Shown here in pieces: positions 24,695-33,338 of a DNA stretch of 64,000 nt. The first letter of the stretch is position 1, and each line of letters opens with the position of its first letter. The notes below the pieces were generated by a model, which was not told the origin of the DNA, made no database searches, and was given only the letters and a program-made list of their open reading frames with translations. Position numbers and translations under genes: made by a program. The DNA lies in NCBI RefSeq assembly GCF_900105675.1, contig NZ_LT629786.1, forward strand, positions 3,968,001-4,032,000, written 5' to 3'. The DNA is from Pseudomonas synxantha (lineage in GTDB: Bacteria > Pseudomonadota > Gammaproteobacteria > Pseudomonadales > Pseudomonadaceae).

Positions 24695-26308
24695 ATGTTA
24701 CGAATCACCGAACTCAAGCTGCCCATCGACCATCCCGAAGAAGACCTGCGGCCAGCCATCGTGCAGCGCCTGGGCATCGCCAGTGATGACCTGCTCGATT
24801 TCACCCTGTTCAAACGCAGCTACGATGCACGTAAAAAATCGTCGGAGCTGTGCTTCATCTACACCATCGACTTGAACGTGAAGGGCGAAGCCGCCCTGCT
24901 GCTCAAGTTTGCCGACGACCGCAACGTCAACCCGGCCCCCGACGTCAGCTACAAGGTGGTGGGCCAGGCGCCGGCAGACCTGGTCGAGCGGCCGATCGTG
25001 GTGGGGTTTGGGCCCTGCGGGATCTTCGCCGGGCTGCTGCTGGCACAGATGGGCTTCAAGCCGATCATCCTCGAGCGCGGCAAGGAAGTGCGTCAACGTA
25101 CCAAGGACACCTGGGGCCTGTGGCGTAAAAGCGTGCTCAACCCCGAGTCCAACGTGCAATTCGGTGAAGGCGGCGCCGGCACCTTCTCCGACGGCAAGCT
25201 CTACAGCCAGATCAAGGACCCGAAATTCCACGGCCGCAAGGTGCTGCACGAGTTCGTCAAGGCCGGCGCGCCGGAAGAGATCCTCTACGTCAGCAAGCCC
25301 CATATCGGCACCTTCCGCCTGACCGGCGTGGTGGAAAACATGCGCGAGCAGATCATCGCCCTCGGCGGTGAAGTGCGCTTCGAGCAACGCGTCACCGACG
25401 TATTGATCGAAGAGGGGCAGTTGAACGGTGTGGTCGTCGACGGCGGCGAGCAGATTCTCTCAAGGCATGTGATTCTTGCCCTGGGCCACAGCGCCCGCGA
25501 CACCTTCCGCATGCTCCATGGCCGCGGCGTTTACATGGAGGCCAAGCCGTTCTCGGTGGGTTTCCGTATCGAACACCCGCAGTCGCTGATCGACGCCGCA
25601 CGCCTGGGCAAGTACGCCGGCCACCCGAAACTGGGCGCGGCCGACTACAAGCTGGTGCACCACGCCAAGAACGGCCGTTCGGTCTATAGCTTCTGCATGT
25701 GCCCGGGCGGCACTGTGGTGGCCGCGACCTCGGAACCCAATCGCGTCGTGACCAACGGCATGAGCCAGTACTCGCGCAACGAGCGCAACGCCAACTCCGG
25801 CATTGTGGTCGGCATCACGCCCGAAGTGGATTACCCGGGTGGCCCGTTGGCCGGTATCGAGTTGCAGGAACGCCTGGAGTCCCACGCCTACATCCTCGGC
25901 GGCAGCAACTACGAGGCACCGGCGCAGTTGGTGGGCGACTTTATCGCCGGCAAACCGTCCACCGCCTTAGGCAGTGTGGAACCTTCCTACAAGCCCGGCG
26001 TATCCCTGGGCGACCTGGCCCTGGCCTTGCCGGACTTCGCCATCGAGGCCATCCGCGAAGCCTTGCCGGCGTTCGAGAAGCAGATCAAAGGTTATTCGCT
26101 GCACGATGCAGTGTTGACGGGGATCGAGACCCGCACGTCATCACCGTTGCGCATTACCCGCGATGAGTCGATGCAGAGCCTGAACGTAAAAGGCCTGTTT
26201 CCGGCCGGGGAAGGTGCGGGTTATGCCGGCGGGATCCTGTCGGCGGGTGTTGACGGGATTCGGATTGCCGAGGCGTTGGCGCGGGATATGCTCGGCATCA
26301 AGGCCTGA
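24695..26308 (+). CDS. NAD(P)/FAD-dependent oxidoreductase
   Basis: A 537-residue flavoprotein. A small N-terminal domain (about residues 1-90, MLRITELKLPIDHPEEDL) is followed by the dinucleotide-binding VVGFGPCGIFAGLLLAQMG and ILERGKEVRQR (about 101-130), then the FGEGGAGTFSDGKLYSQIKD motif that is highly conserved in this uncharacterised family. The C-terminal LFPAGEGAGYAGGILSAGVDG carries the FAD ribityl contact. The substrate is not known. It stands alone, 105 bp after the lipoprotein gene, and is followed by REP elements. Confidence 0.88.
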   Translation: MLRITELKLPIDHPEEDLRPAIVQRLGIASDDLLDFTLFKRSYDARKKSSELCFIYTIDLNVKGEAALLLKFADDRNVNPAPDVSYKVVGQAPADLVERPIVVGFGPCGIFAGLLLAQMGFKPIILERGKEVRQRTKDTWGLWRKSVLNPESNVQFGEGGAGTFSDGKLYSQIKDPKFHGRKVLHEFVKAGAPEEILYVSKPHIGTFRLTGVVENMREQIIALGGEVRFEQRVTDVLIEEGQLNGVVVDGGEQILSRHVILALGHSARDTFRMLHGRGVYMEAKPFSVGFRIEHPQSLIDAARLGKYAGHPKLGAADYKLVHHAKNGRSVYSFCMCPGGTVVAATSEPNRVVTNGMSQYSRNERNANSGIVVGITPEVDYPGGPLAGIELQERLESHAYILGGSNYEAPAQLVGDFIAGKPSTALGSVEPSYKPGVSLGDLALALPDFAIEAIREALPAFEKQIKGYSLHDAVLTGIETRTSSPLRITRDESMQSLNVKGLFPAGEGAGYAGGILSAGVDGIRIAEALARDMLGIKA

Positions 26309-26326
26309 GCACACCGCAATACGATG

Positions 26327-26421
26327 GTGGGAGGGGGCTTGCTCCCCCCTGACGGCCTCATAATCCACAGATATCTACGTGACACACCTCGGTCAAATGT
26401 GGGAGGGGGCTTGCCCCCGAT
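26327..26421 (+). repeat. Two REP sequences in the same orientation
   Basis: GTGGGAGGGGGCTTGCTCCC (26326-26345) and TGTGGGAGGGGGCTTGCCCC (26399-26418) are direct copies about 73 bp apart. The second one forms the left border of the 430-bp element. Confidence 0.85.
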
Positions 26422-26841
26422 GGCGGCCTCACAGCCGACCAGCATGTTGGACTTTGATCGAGTACATATCCGTTATTTAGGTTACGGCCACTATTGGTTC
26501 CGCTTTTACAGCGGGTCACTTTTGAAAGAGCCCAAAAGTAACCAAAAGGCTCTTGCCCCACCACTCGGCACCTCGCTTAGGCTCGGTGTGCCCGCAATCC
26601 GACAGGGATTTGGGGGGCCGCCGCCACGCGCCATCCATGGCGCGGGGCGGCTAAACCGGCATCCCTGCCGGTTTACCCCCAAATCCCTGTCGAATTCCGG
26701 CCAGCGTGGTTTAACGGGGCGCCTAAGATCAAAAGCCAGATCAAGATCAAGAGCGGCTCGCTACGCATCGTGGTTACCGTCGGCTGCTACACAGTTGTGT
26801 AGATACCTATGGCTATCGGGGGCAAGCCCCCTCCCACATTT
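26398..26841 (+). repeat. REP-bounded ~430 bp structured repeat, copy A
   Basis: This element occurs again in inverted orientation at 38459-38895; over the core (26419-26740 against 38560-38872) I count only a handful of differences. REP sequences in inverted orientation flank copy A (26399 and 26814). Its centre can fold into a three-way junction: AATCCGACAGGGATTTGGGG at 26596-26615 pairs with CCCCAAATCCCTGTCGAATT at 26677-26696, enclosing a GCGCCATCCATGGCGC hairpin and a TAAACCGGCATCCCTGCCGGTTTA-type hairpin. Open frames across it have no start signals and are not considered genes. It holds two CTTGAT units where copy B has six. Confidence 0.85.
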
Positions 26842-26855
26842 TGATTTGCGCCCGG

Positions 26856-27950
26856 TCAGATATTGGCGCGCAGGATGCTGGTCGGTAGAGACTCGCCCTG
26901 CTCTACGCTCGCAGCCACTGCCGTAACCAACCCATCCAACTCATAGCCCTGCCCCACCAACCACTCCTGATCATAATAGGTCGTGGCATAGCGCTCGCCG
27001 CCATCACACAAGATCGCCACGATCGACCCCGACTCTCCCGCCGCTTTCATCTGTTGCGCGGCTATCAAGGCGCCGATCAGGTTGGTCCCGCTGGAACCGC
27101 CGACCCGTCGTCCCAAACGCCCAGCCAGGTAATGCATGGCCGCCAATGACAAGGCGTCTGGCACCTTGACCATCGCATCAATCACCGCCGGCAGAAACGA
27201 TGCCTCGACCCGCGGGCGACCAATCCCTTCGATCCGTGAGCCACACTCCAGGCGCAGGTTGGCGTCGCCGCTCTGGTAGAAGTCGAAGAACACCGAACGT
27301 TCGGCATCGGCACACAGCACGCGGGTGCAATGCTGGCGATAACGCACATAACGGCCCAGCGTGGCGGTGGTACCGCCGGTGCCGGGGCTGGAAATCAACC
27401 AGCTGGGCTCCGGGTGCTGTTCAAAGCGCATCTGCTGGAAGATCGACTCGGCGATGTTGTTGTTCGCCCGCCAGTCGGTAGCACGTTCGGCATAGGTGAA
27501 CTGGTCCATGAAATGACCACCACCCTCCTTGGCCAGGCGCTCGGATTCCGCGTAGATCTGCGTCGGATCCTGGGCCAGATGACTCTTGCCACCATAAAAG
27601 GCGATCTGGGCGATTTTCTCCTGGGACGTGGAAGCAGGCATGACCGCAATAAACGGCAAGCCCAGCAGGCGGGCGAAGTAGGCCTCGGAAATCGCCGTGG
27701 AACCACTCGATGCTTCAACCACCGGGGCGCCCGGCTTGAGCCAGCCATTGCACAGTGCGTACAGGAACAGTGAACGGGCCAGGCGATGTTTCAGGCTGCC
27801 GGTGGGGTGGCTGGACTCGTCCTTGAAGTACAACTCGATGCCTGGCAACCCCGGCAGCGGCAACGGAATCAGGTGGGTGTCGGCGCTCCGCTGGAAGTCC
27901 GCTTCAATGATGCGAATGGCTTCGCGGGCCCAGGTACGGTGGTCGCTCAT
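26856..27950 (-). CDS. PLP-dependent cysteine synthase-like enzyme
   Basis: A 364-residue fold-type II PLP enzyme. Visible: the Schiff-base lysine in [11 protein letters not shown] (about residue 53), the substrate loop [20 protein letters not shown], and the phosphate cradle [15 protein letters not shown] (about 190-204). These are features of the cysteine synthase / cystathionine beta-synthase family; close relatives include L-cysteine desulfhydrases of the Cds1 type, which release H2S, so a degradative role is possible. Start ATG 27950 ([13 protein letters not shown]) is preferred over 28007. Monocistronic, divergent from nhaA. Confidence 0.84.
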   Translation of the reverse strand: MSDHRTWAREAIRIIEADFQRSADTHLIPLPLPGLPGIELYFKDESSHPTGSLKHRLARSLFLYALCNGWLKPGAPVVEASSGSTAISEAYFARLLGLPFIAVMPASTSQEKIAQIAFYGGKSHLAQDPTQIYAESERLAKEGGGHFMDQFTYAERATDWRANNNIAESIFQQMRFEQHPEPSWLISSPGTGGTTATLGRYVRYRQHCTRVLCADAERSVFFDFYQSGDANLRLECGSRIEGIGRPRVEASFLPAVIDAMVKVPDALSLAAMHYLAGRLGRRVGGSSGTNLIGALIAAQQMKAAGESGSIVAILCDGGERYATTYYDQEWLVGQGYELDGLVTAVAASVEQGESLPTSILRANI

Positions 27951-28073
27951 GATGGGTTCTCTAAAGGTTTTCAGTCTCGATCTTAGGATGTTTCCTACAC
28001 TCCACACAGATACAGTAACGACTCAATTGGACACACAATTGCTAGTCTTTGGCGCGTCGACAACCCGGCCAGT

Positions 28074-28092
28074 TTCTTATAACAAATAAGAA
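28074..28092. promoter_or_regulatory. Inverted repeat upstream of nhaA
   Basis: TTCTTAT-AACAA-ATAAGAA is a perfect 7-bp inverted repeat in an AT-rich stretch 75 bp before nhaA. A second pair, CAATT...AATTG, lies at 28025-28041. Either could be an operator in the divergent spacer; the size and symmetry would suit a LysR-type (NhaR-like) protein, but none is encoded nearby. Confidence 0.4.
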
Positions 28093-28166
28093 TATAACTT
28101 TTGTTTTAACAACTAACAGTACGGGTTAGGGTACCCACCTATTGAACCTGGAATGGAGAGCATCCC

Positions 28167-29342
28167 TTGCCTCTGCGTAGCACTTTCACCCGTTTTTTCC
28201 AGCTGGAAGCTGCCAGTGGCCTGTTGTTGATCGCCGCTGCCGCCTTGGCGCTGATCATTAACAACTCGCCGTTGTCGCATCTGTACAACGCCTTCCTCGA
28301 GACCCCGGTGGTCACACAGGTGGGAGCGCTGAGCATCGCCAAGCCGGCGCTGCTGTGGATCAACGACGGCCTGATGGCCCTGTTCTTCCTGTTGATCGGC
28401 CTGGAGGTCAAGCGCGAACTCCTCGATGGCCATCTGTCCAAGCCCTCCCAAGTGGTACTGCCCGGCGCAGCAGCCATCGGCGGCATGGTGGTGCCGGCAC
28501 TGATCTACTGGGCGCTGAACAAGGACAACCCCGCCGCCCTCGCCGGCTGGGCGATCCCCATGGCCACGGATATTGCGTTCGCCCTGGGCGTGCTGGCCCT
28601 GCTGGGCAAGCGCGTACCGGTGTCGCTGAAGCTGTTCCTGATGACCCTGGCAATCATTGACGACCTCGGTGCCATCATCGTCATTGCGTTGTTTTACTCC
28701 GCCGACTTGTCCGGCGCGTCCCTGGCGGGCGCGGGGGCTTGCTTGATTGCCTTGATTGCGATGAACCGTCTGGGCGTGATCAAGCTTGGGCCGTACCTCA
28801 TCGTTGGCTTGATCCTGTGGGTGTGCGTACTCAAGAGCGGTGTGCATGCCACGCTGGCCGGCGTGACCCTGGCGTTCTGCATTCCACTGCGTACCAAAAA
28901 TGCCGAAACCTCACCGCTGCTGACCCTGGAACACGCCCTGCACCCGTGGGTGGCCTACGCCATCCTGCCGCTCTTCGCATTCGCCAATGCCGGGGTTTCC
29001 TTAACCGGCGTCAGCCTGGAAAGCTTCACCCACCACGTGCCCATGGGCATCGCGGCCGGCCTGTTGATCGGCAAGACCGTCGGTGTGTTCGGCCTGACCT
29101 GGCTGGCGATCAAGACCGGTATCGCCTCACTGCCCAGCGGCGCCAACTGGGGCCAGGTGCTTGGCGTGGCGATCCTGTGCGGCATCGGCTTTACCATGAG
29201 CCTGTTTGTCGGCTCACTGGCGTTTGTGCCGGGCGCCAGTGAGTTTGCCGGTGAAGACCGCATGGGCATTCTGACCGGGTCGATCCTGGCGGCCTTTATC
29301 GGGTACGCGGTGACGGCAATGGCGAGTCGCAAGAAAGCCTGA
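28167..29342 (+). CDS. nhaA: Na+/H+ antiporter NhaA
   Basis: A 391-residue inner-membrane antiporter that expels Na+ (and Li+) in exchange for protons at alkaline pH. The ion-binding pair D165-D166 in [10 protein letters not shown] and D135 in [11 protein letters not shown] are intact; the N-terminal [17 protein letters not shown] and [13 protein letters not shown] are typical. About twelve hydrophobic segments. The start is a TTG at 28167, eight bases after a GGAG; no in-frame ATG is better placed. A bidirectional terminator follows. Confidence 0.95.
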   Translation: MPLRSTFTRFFQLEAASGLLLIAAAALALIINNSPLSHLYNAFLETPVVTQVGALSIAKPALLWINDGLMALFFLLIGLEVKRELLDGHLSKPSQVVLPGAAAIGGMVVPALIYWALNKDNPAALAGWAIPMATDIAFALGVLALLGKRVPVSLKLFLMTLAIIDDLGAIIVIALFYSADLSGASLAGAGACLIALIAMNRLGVIKLGPYLIVGLILWVCVLKSGVHATLAGVTLAFCIPLRTKNAETSPLLTLEHALHPWVAYAILPLFAFANAGVSLTGVSLESFTHHVPMGIAAGLLIGKTVGVFGLTWLAIKTGIASLPSGANWGQVLGVAILCGIGFTMSLFVGSLAFVPGASEFAGEDRMGILTGSILAAFIGYAVTAMASRKKA

Positions 29343-29361
29343 CCCTCTGGGAAAACAGCAT

Positions 29362-29399
29362 AAAAAAACCCCAACCGGTCACCCGGCTGGGGTTTTTCT
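29362..29399. terminator. Bidirectional terminator between nhaA and the glycine-zipper gene
   Basis: A7 CCCCA-A-CCGG ... CCGG-C-TGGGG T5: the stem has U-tracts on both strands, so it can serve both convergent genes. Confidence 0.88.
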
Positions 29400-29417
29400 T
29401 TGCCTGCTCGCTAGCGC

Positions 29418-29882
29418 TTAGCGGGTAACGCGGCTGGTACCGTCAACGGTCATGATGCGTACGCGGTCGCCGATGCGGAAGATTTCATTTTCCTGCACGG
29501 CTTGTACGTAGGCACGCATGCTGCCGTCGTCTTCGCGAACGGTGATTTCCACGCCCTGGGTACGGGTCAGGCCTTCTTCGGTGGCGGAGCCCAACAGGCC
29601 ACCAGCGACCGCGCCGATCACCGCGGTGACGATGCTGCCACGGCCGCCACCGATGGCGCTGCCGCCAACGCCGCCGATGACTGCGCCTGCAGCGCCGCCG
29701 ATTGGGGTCTTGGTACCTTCGATTTTCACCGGACGCAGGGATTCGATGGTGCCCATGCGCACGGTCTGTACACGACGCGCCTCATCGCGAGAGTACGAGT
29801 CGCCGGTCAGACTCGAGGCGCAGCCACCCAAGAGCAACGACAGGGTGGTAAAGCAGGCAACTAGTAAAACGGACTTACGCAT
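29418..29882 (-). CDS. Glycine-zipper 2TM lipoprotein (SlyB-like)
   Basis: A 154-residue outer-membrane lipoprotein. The signal peptide ends with lipobox LLGGC (Cys about residue 21). The central part IGGAAGAVIGGVGGSAIGGG...IGAVAGGLLGSATEEG (about 62-105) is a glycine-zipper two-helix segment as in SlyB/Pcp proteins, and the C-terminal QAVQENEIFRIGDRVRIMT resembles their small beta domain. In enterobacteria SlyB supports outer-membrane integrity under PhoP control; whether that holds here is unknown. ATG 29882 has GGAG ten bases upstream. Confidence 0.88.
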   Translation of the reverse strand: MRKSVLLVACFTTLSLLLGGCASSLTGDSYSRDEARRVQTVRMGTIESLRPVKIEGTKTPIGGAAGAVIGGVGGSAIGGGRGSIVTAVIGAVAGGLLGSATEEGLTRTQGVEITVREDDGSMRAYVQAVQENEIFRIGDRVRIMTVDGTSRVTR

Positions 29883-30147
29883 AGCATCAACTCCAAAGGA
29901 CAGGTATTCATTAAACGCTCTGGCTTGGCGCCTGTCACGGCAAGCCAGGCAAAAAATTGTTTTCATTCAGCCTGAGTACAGACTGCCAGCACCAGAAAAC
30001 TCGACGAACGGTAACCAAGGGTATGGCGCCGAACGATGCCATAACCTGTTTGACCAGTGTAGCCGCGCAGCCGAACGCGCCGAGGTCTCTTGATCAGGGA
30101 CTCCAGCGCAATAGCTTTGATTCAGGCGGGATGACGAAAGGCGACGC

Positions 30148-30795
30148 TCAGGGCGCCAGGCGCTCGCGGGACCATTGAGCCTCTTGCAGGCGATAGTTGA
30201 GGCGGTCATGCAGGCGGCTGGCGCGGCCTTGCCAGAACTCGATGCGCTCGGGCAACAAACGGTACCCACCCCAATGCTCAGGGCAGTCGGGCTGGGTATC
30301 GCTGAAACGCTGTTCAGTGGCCTTGAGCAGTTCCTGCAGTTCTTCGCGGTCACGGATGACCTTGCTCTGCGGGGAAGCCCAAGCCCCAAGGCGGCTGCCC
30401 AAAGGACGCACTTGGTAATAAGCGTCCGACTCTTCTGGGGTGACCTTGACCACGCGCCCTTCAATGCGCACCTGGCGTTCCAGGGTCGGCCAGAAGAAGG
30501 TCATGGCCGCGAACGGCCGCGCCGCGAGCTGTTCACCCTTGGCGCTTTGATAGTTGGTGAAGAAGGTAAAGCCCTGTGCATCCAGGCCCTTGAGCAACAG
30601 GATGCGACAATGCGGGCGACCGTCCTGGTCGACCGTCGCCAGGGTCATGGCATTGGCCTCCACCGGCGGCTGCTCGGTTTTCACCGCGTCGGCAAACCAT
30701 TGGTGGAACAATGCAAACGGTTCATCCGGGGCCTGGGCCTCGCTCAAACCGTCCCGTGTATAGTCACGGCGCATATCAGCCAGTGCCTGGGTCAT
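30148..30795 (-). CDS. pdxH: Pyridoxamine 5'-phosphate oxidase
   Basis: A 215-residue FMN enzyme that oxidises pyridoxine 5'-phosphate or pyridoxamine 5'-phosphate to PLP, the last step of B6 synthesis and salvage. Family motifs are present: [62 protein letters not shown] and the C-terminal [15 protein letters not shown] with the substrate-binding Arg and His. Length equals that of E. coli PdxH (218). It lies just downstream (minus strand) of the OmpA-family gene, 27 bp away, and may be co-transcribed with it. Confidence 0.96.
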   Translation of the reverse strand: MTQALADMRRDYTRDGLSEAQAPDEPFALFHQWFADAVKTEQPPVEANAMTLATVDQDGRPHCRILLLKGLDAQGFTFFTNYQSAKGEQLAARPFAAMTFFWPTLERQVRIEGRVVKVTPEESDAYYQVRPLGSRLGAWASPQSKVIRDREELQELLKATEQRFSDTQPDCPEHWGGYRLLPERIEFWQGRASRLHDRLNYRLQEAQWSRERLAP

Positions 30796-30822
30796 GCGGC
30801 TTTATCCTTGTGGTTCAACGGC

Positions 30823-31968
30823 TCAGTTTTTCGCCTGGTCGTTCGAAGCGGGTGCCGCAGCCTTGGCTTTGGCGGCAGCGGGTTTCTTCGCTGCCGGTTT
30901 GGCCGCAGCCTTTTTAGCCGCGGGCTTGGCGGCAGCTTTCTTGGCCGGGGCCTTTTTGGCTGGCGCTTTTGCCGCCGGTGCCGGGGCTGGAACGTCCTGC
31001 ACGGCCACCATTTCAGCAACAGGCGGGGTCTTGCCCGAGTTGTACTTGCTCAGCAGTGCCAACATCGTTGTACGCTGAATGAACATGATTTCCATGCGGC
31101 GATTCAGCGCACGGCCTTGATTGCTGTCGTTGGCGGCGCGTGGCATAAGGTCACCCATGCCACGCAGCATCAGGCGGTCCTGCTTCAAACCACTGAGGCT
31201 GAAAATCGACGCAATCGACTGCGCACGTTCCTTGCTCAACGCCTGGCTCGCCGGCGCGCTGCCGGTGGCGTCGACGTGGCCCAGGACCAGTACGGCAGTC
31301 TTTGGATCAGCTTCGACGGCCTTGGCCACACGGGTGAACGGGCCCAGGGTCACGGGCAGCAACATCGCCGGGCGCTTCGGGTTGTAGGAACCGTCGACCG
31401 GGGCAATCACCACCAGCACGTTGTCGCGACGCTCCAGTTGCAGGTTGCTGCCCTTGATGGCCTCGCGCAGGCGTGGCTCGTAGTCGTCCAGCCAGGCCTG
31501 GGTGATTTTCGGGTCAGGCATCTGCACGTTGGTCACGTCGACCTTGGCCAAGGGCTTTGGCTTGCTTTCGAACGGCCACCACCAGTGGGGCTCGGTGTCG
31601 GTCTTGGCGACCACAGGTGCCGCGTCCGACGTCGGGGTGGCGGCCTTGAGGTCGGCTTTCAGGTCAGCCTTGGCATCAGCGGCCTTTTCTTCAGCACTCT
31701 TGGTGGAGAACGGCCACCAGCTGTAACCGGTGTCAGCCTTGGCGGCCGGAGCCGGTGCAGCAGCAGCGGCGACGGGCTCAACAGGCTTGGCGCCTGCAGC
31801 AGGCTTGGCATCGGGCTTGGCGTCGGTTTGGGTCACTGCGTCCTTGGTCGCAGCCTTGTCCGATCCGAATGACCACCAATGCCCACCTTCGGCATCATTT
31901 TGTGGAGTTTGTGCGCAACCCGTAATAGTGAGGCACAGCGCCAGTGCCAAGGACTTGTTCGATAACAT
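30823..31968 (-). CDS. OmpA-family lipoprotein with a histone-H1-like lysine/alanine tail
   Basis: A 381-residue lipoprotein. Lipobox LTITGC at residues 13-18; two tryptophan-rich motifs (GHWWSFGSD and YSWWPFSTK, with a third HWWWPFES) separated by Ala/Lys/Asp-rich linkers; then an OmpA C-terminal peptidoglycan-binding domain (about 180-310, with LGHVDATGSAPASQALSKERAQSI and ALNRRMEI; shown in parts). The end (about residue 330 on) is a low-complexity AKKAPAKKAAAKPAAKK repeat like those of AlgP/histone H1-like proteins. A peptidoglycan anchor with a positively charged periplasmic tail is the simplest reading. Probably co-transcribed with pdxH. Confidence 0.85.
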   Translation of the reverse strand: MLSNKSLALALCLTITGCAQTPQNDAEGGHWWSFGSDKAATKDAVTQTDAKPDAKPAAGAKPVEPVAAAAAPAPAAKADTGYSWWPFSTKSAEEKAADAKADLKADLKAATPTSDAAPVVAKTDTEPHWWWPFESKPKPLAKVDVTNVQMPDPKITQAWLDDYEPRLREAIKGSNLQLERRDNVLVVIAPVDGSYNPKRPAMLLPVTLGPFTRVAKAVEADPKTAVLVLGHVDATGSAPASQALSKERAQSIASIFSLSGLKQDRLMLRGMGDLMPRAANDSNQGRALNRRMEIMFIQRTTMLALLSKYNSGKTPPVAEMVAVQDVPAPAPAAKAPAKKAPAKKAAAKPAAKKAAAKPAAKKPAAAKAKAAAPASNDQAKN

Positions 31969-32111
31969 GAGATATCCACAAAATGAGAAAAAACCAGGGG
32001 GTCTCGTGACCCGTTAAACCGACGCTTAAAGAACATTTAAGTTACAACGTGTCGTTCAGCATCTTTCTTATACTTGCCTTTGTAACAAAAAATTGTGAAA
32101 CAGCAAGAGGT

Positions 32112-33257
32112 TTATAGACAACCGGCCAATATTCCGACCAACTTCTGCGCACGCGGGTCCATAAGTACGTAAGGCCCCAGGGTATTAGTCACAAAACCGA
32201 ATGCGACATCATGTTCAGGGTCGGCAAACCCGACTGAGCCGCCTGCCCCGGGATGCCCGAATGCGCGTGGCCCCAGGCCGAACGTGGCATTGGGCAACTG
32301 CGGTTGATCCAACATGCAGCCCAGGCCGAAGCGGGTTTGGGTCAATAAGGTTTTGTCCAGCCCGATACTGTGTTCACGAGTCAATTGTTCGAGCATGTCG
32401 CTTTCCAGCAAACTACCGTCCAACAACCCACTATAAAACCCGGCCAGGCTACGTGCATTACCGTGACCATTAGCCGCGGGCTGCTGCATGCGTCGCCATT
32501 CGGGCTTGTTAGTGCTGGTCAGAATAGACGGTGGATTGGCAAATGCACGTGTGGTCATTGCTGCGGGTTCGCGCATCATTACTTGAAGTAACCGCTGTGC
32601 CGCTTCATCGCCCATATTGCCTTTACTGCGGGCTACATGGGCAACACGATAAAACTCTTCGTCCGCAAGGCCCACATGAAAATCCAGCCCCAAGGGCCGT
32701 GCGACCCGCGCCACGATGGACTCCCCCGGCCCGCGCCCATCGGCACGGCGCAGCAATTCGCCGACCAGCCAACCATAGGTAATCGCCTCATAGCCATGCC
32801 CCTCGCCCGGTGTCCACCAGGGAGCCTCGGCCGCCAGGGTATCGACCATCAATTGCCAGTCGTAGAGGGCCTCGGTAGGCAGCATTTCGCGGATGGCCGG
32901 CAGCCCGGCCTGGTGACAGAGCAACTGGCGCAGGGTAATCGCTTCTTTGCCCGCCGCGGCAAATGCCGGCCAGTAATCGGCCACAGGCGCATCGAGCTTG
33001 AGCTTGCCTTCGGCCACCAGTTGCAGGGCGGTAACGGCCGTGAAGGTCTTGGTGCAGGAGAACAGGTTGACGATAGTGTCGCTATGCCAGGCTTCGGCCC
33101 CGTCCTTGTCGGCAGTACCGGCCCACAGGTCGACGACGGTTTGCCCGCCGATCTGGATGCACAACCCGGCACCACGTTCCTGGGGGTCATCGAACAGTGC
33201 GGCGAAGGCTTCGCGTACCGCTTCGAACTGGAGCTCGTAATGACCCTGAATCTGCAC
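32112..33257 (-). CDS. Serine hydrolase, class C beta-lactamase/EstB family
   Basis: A 381-residue cytoplasmic protein of the penicillin-binding-protein-like esterase group. The nucleophile motif SxxK is SCTK in VNLFSCTKTFTAVTAL (about residues 67-70), the Tyr motif is in GYEAITYGWLVGEL, and the third motif is HPGAGGSVGFAD near the C-terminus. Relatives are esterases (EstB, LAE-5 type) acting on short acyl esters or beta-lactone/lactam-like rings; the natural substrate is unknown. No signal peptide. It is next to the glycoside hydrolase gene on the same strand, 81 bp apart. Confidence 0.87.
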   Translation of the reverse strand: MQIQGHYELQFEAVREAFAALFDDPQERGAGLCIQIGGQTVVDLWAGTADKDGAEAWHSDTIVNLFSCTKTFTAVTALQLVAEGKLKLDAPVADYWPAFAAAGKEAITLRQLLCHQAGLPAIREMLPTEALYDWQLMVDTLAAEAPWWTPGEGHGYEAITYGWLVGELLRRADGRGPGESIVARVARPLGLDFHVGLADEEFYRVAHVARSKGNMGDEAAQRLLQVMMREPAAMTTRAFANPPSILTSTNKPEWRRMQQPAANGHGNARSLAGFYSGLLDGSLLESDMLEQLTREHSIGLDKTLLTQTRFGLGCMLDQPQLPNATFGLGPRAFGHPGAGGSVGFADPEHDVAFGFVTNTLGPYVLMDPRAQKLVGILAGCL

Positions 33258-33338
33258 CTAAGCCGCCTTGAAAATACTGTAGGAAATGGTCGACATTGTT
33301 CCAGTCATTGTCGGTTTTGTGAACCCGTCAACGATGAA

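Noticed and set aside
26324..26926. Plus-strand frame across the REP-bounded repeat copy A
   Set aside because: Runs through palindromic, non-coding repeat sequence and into the next gene's 3' end; no RBS and no family.
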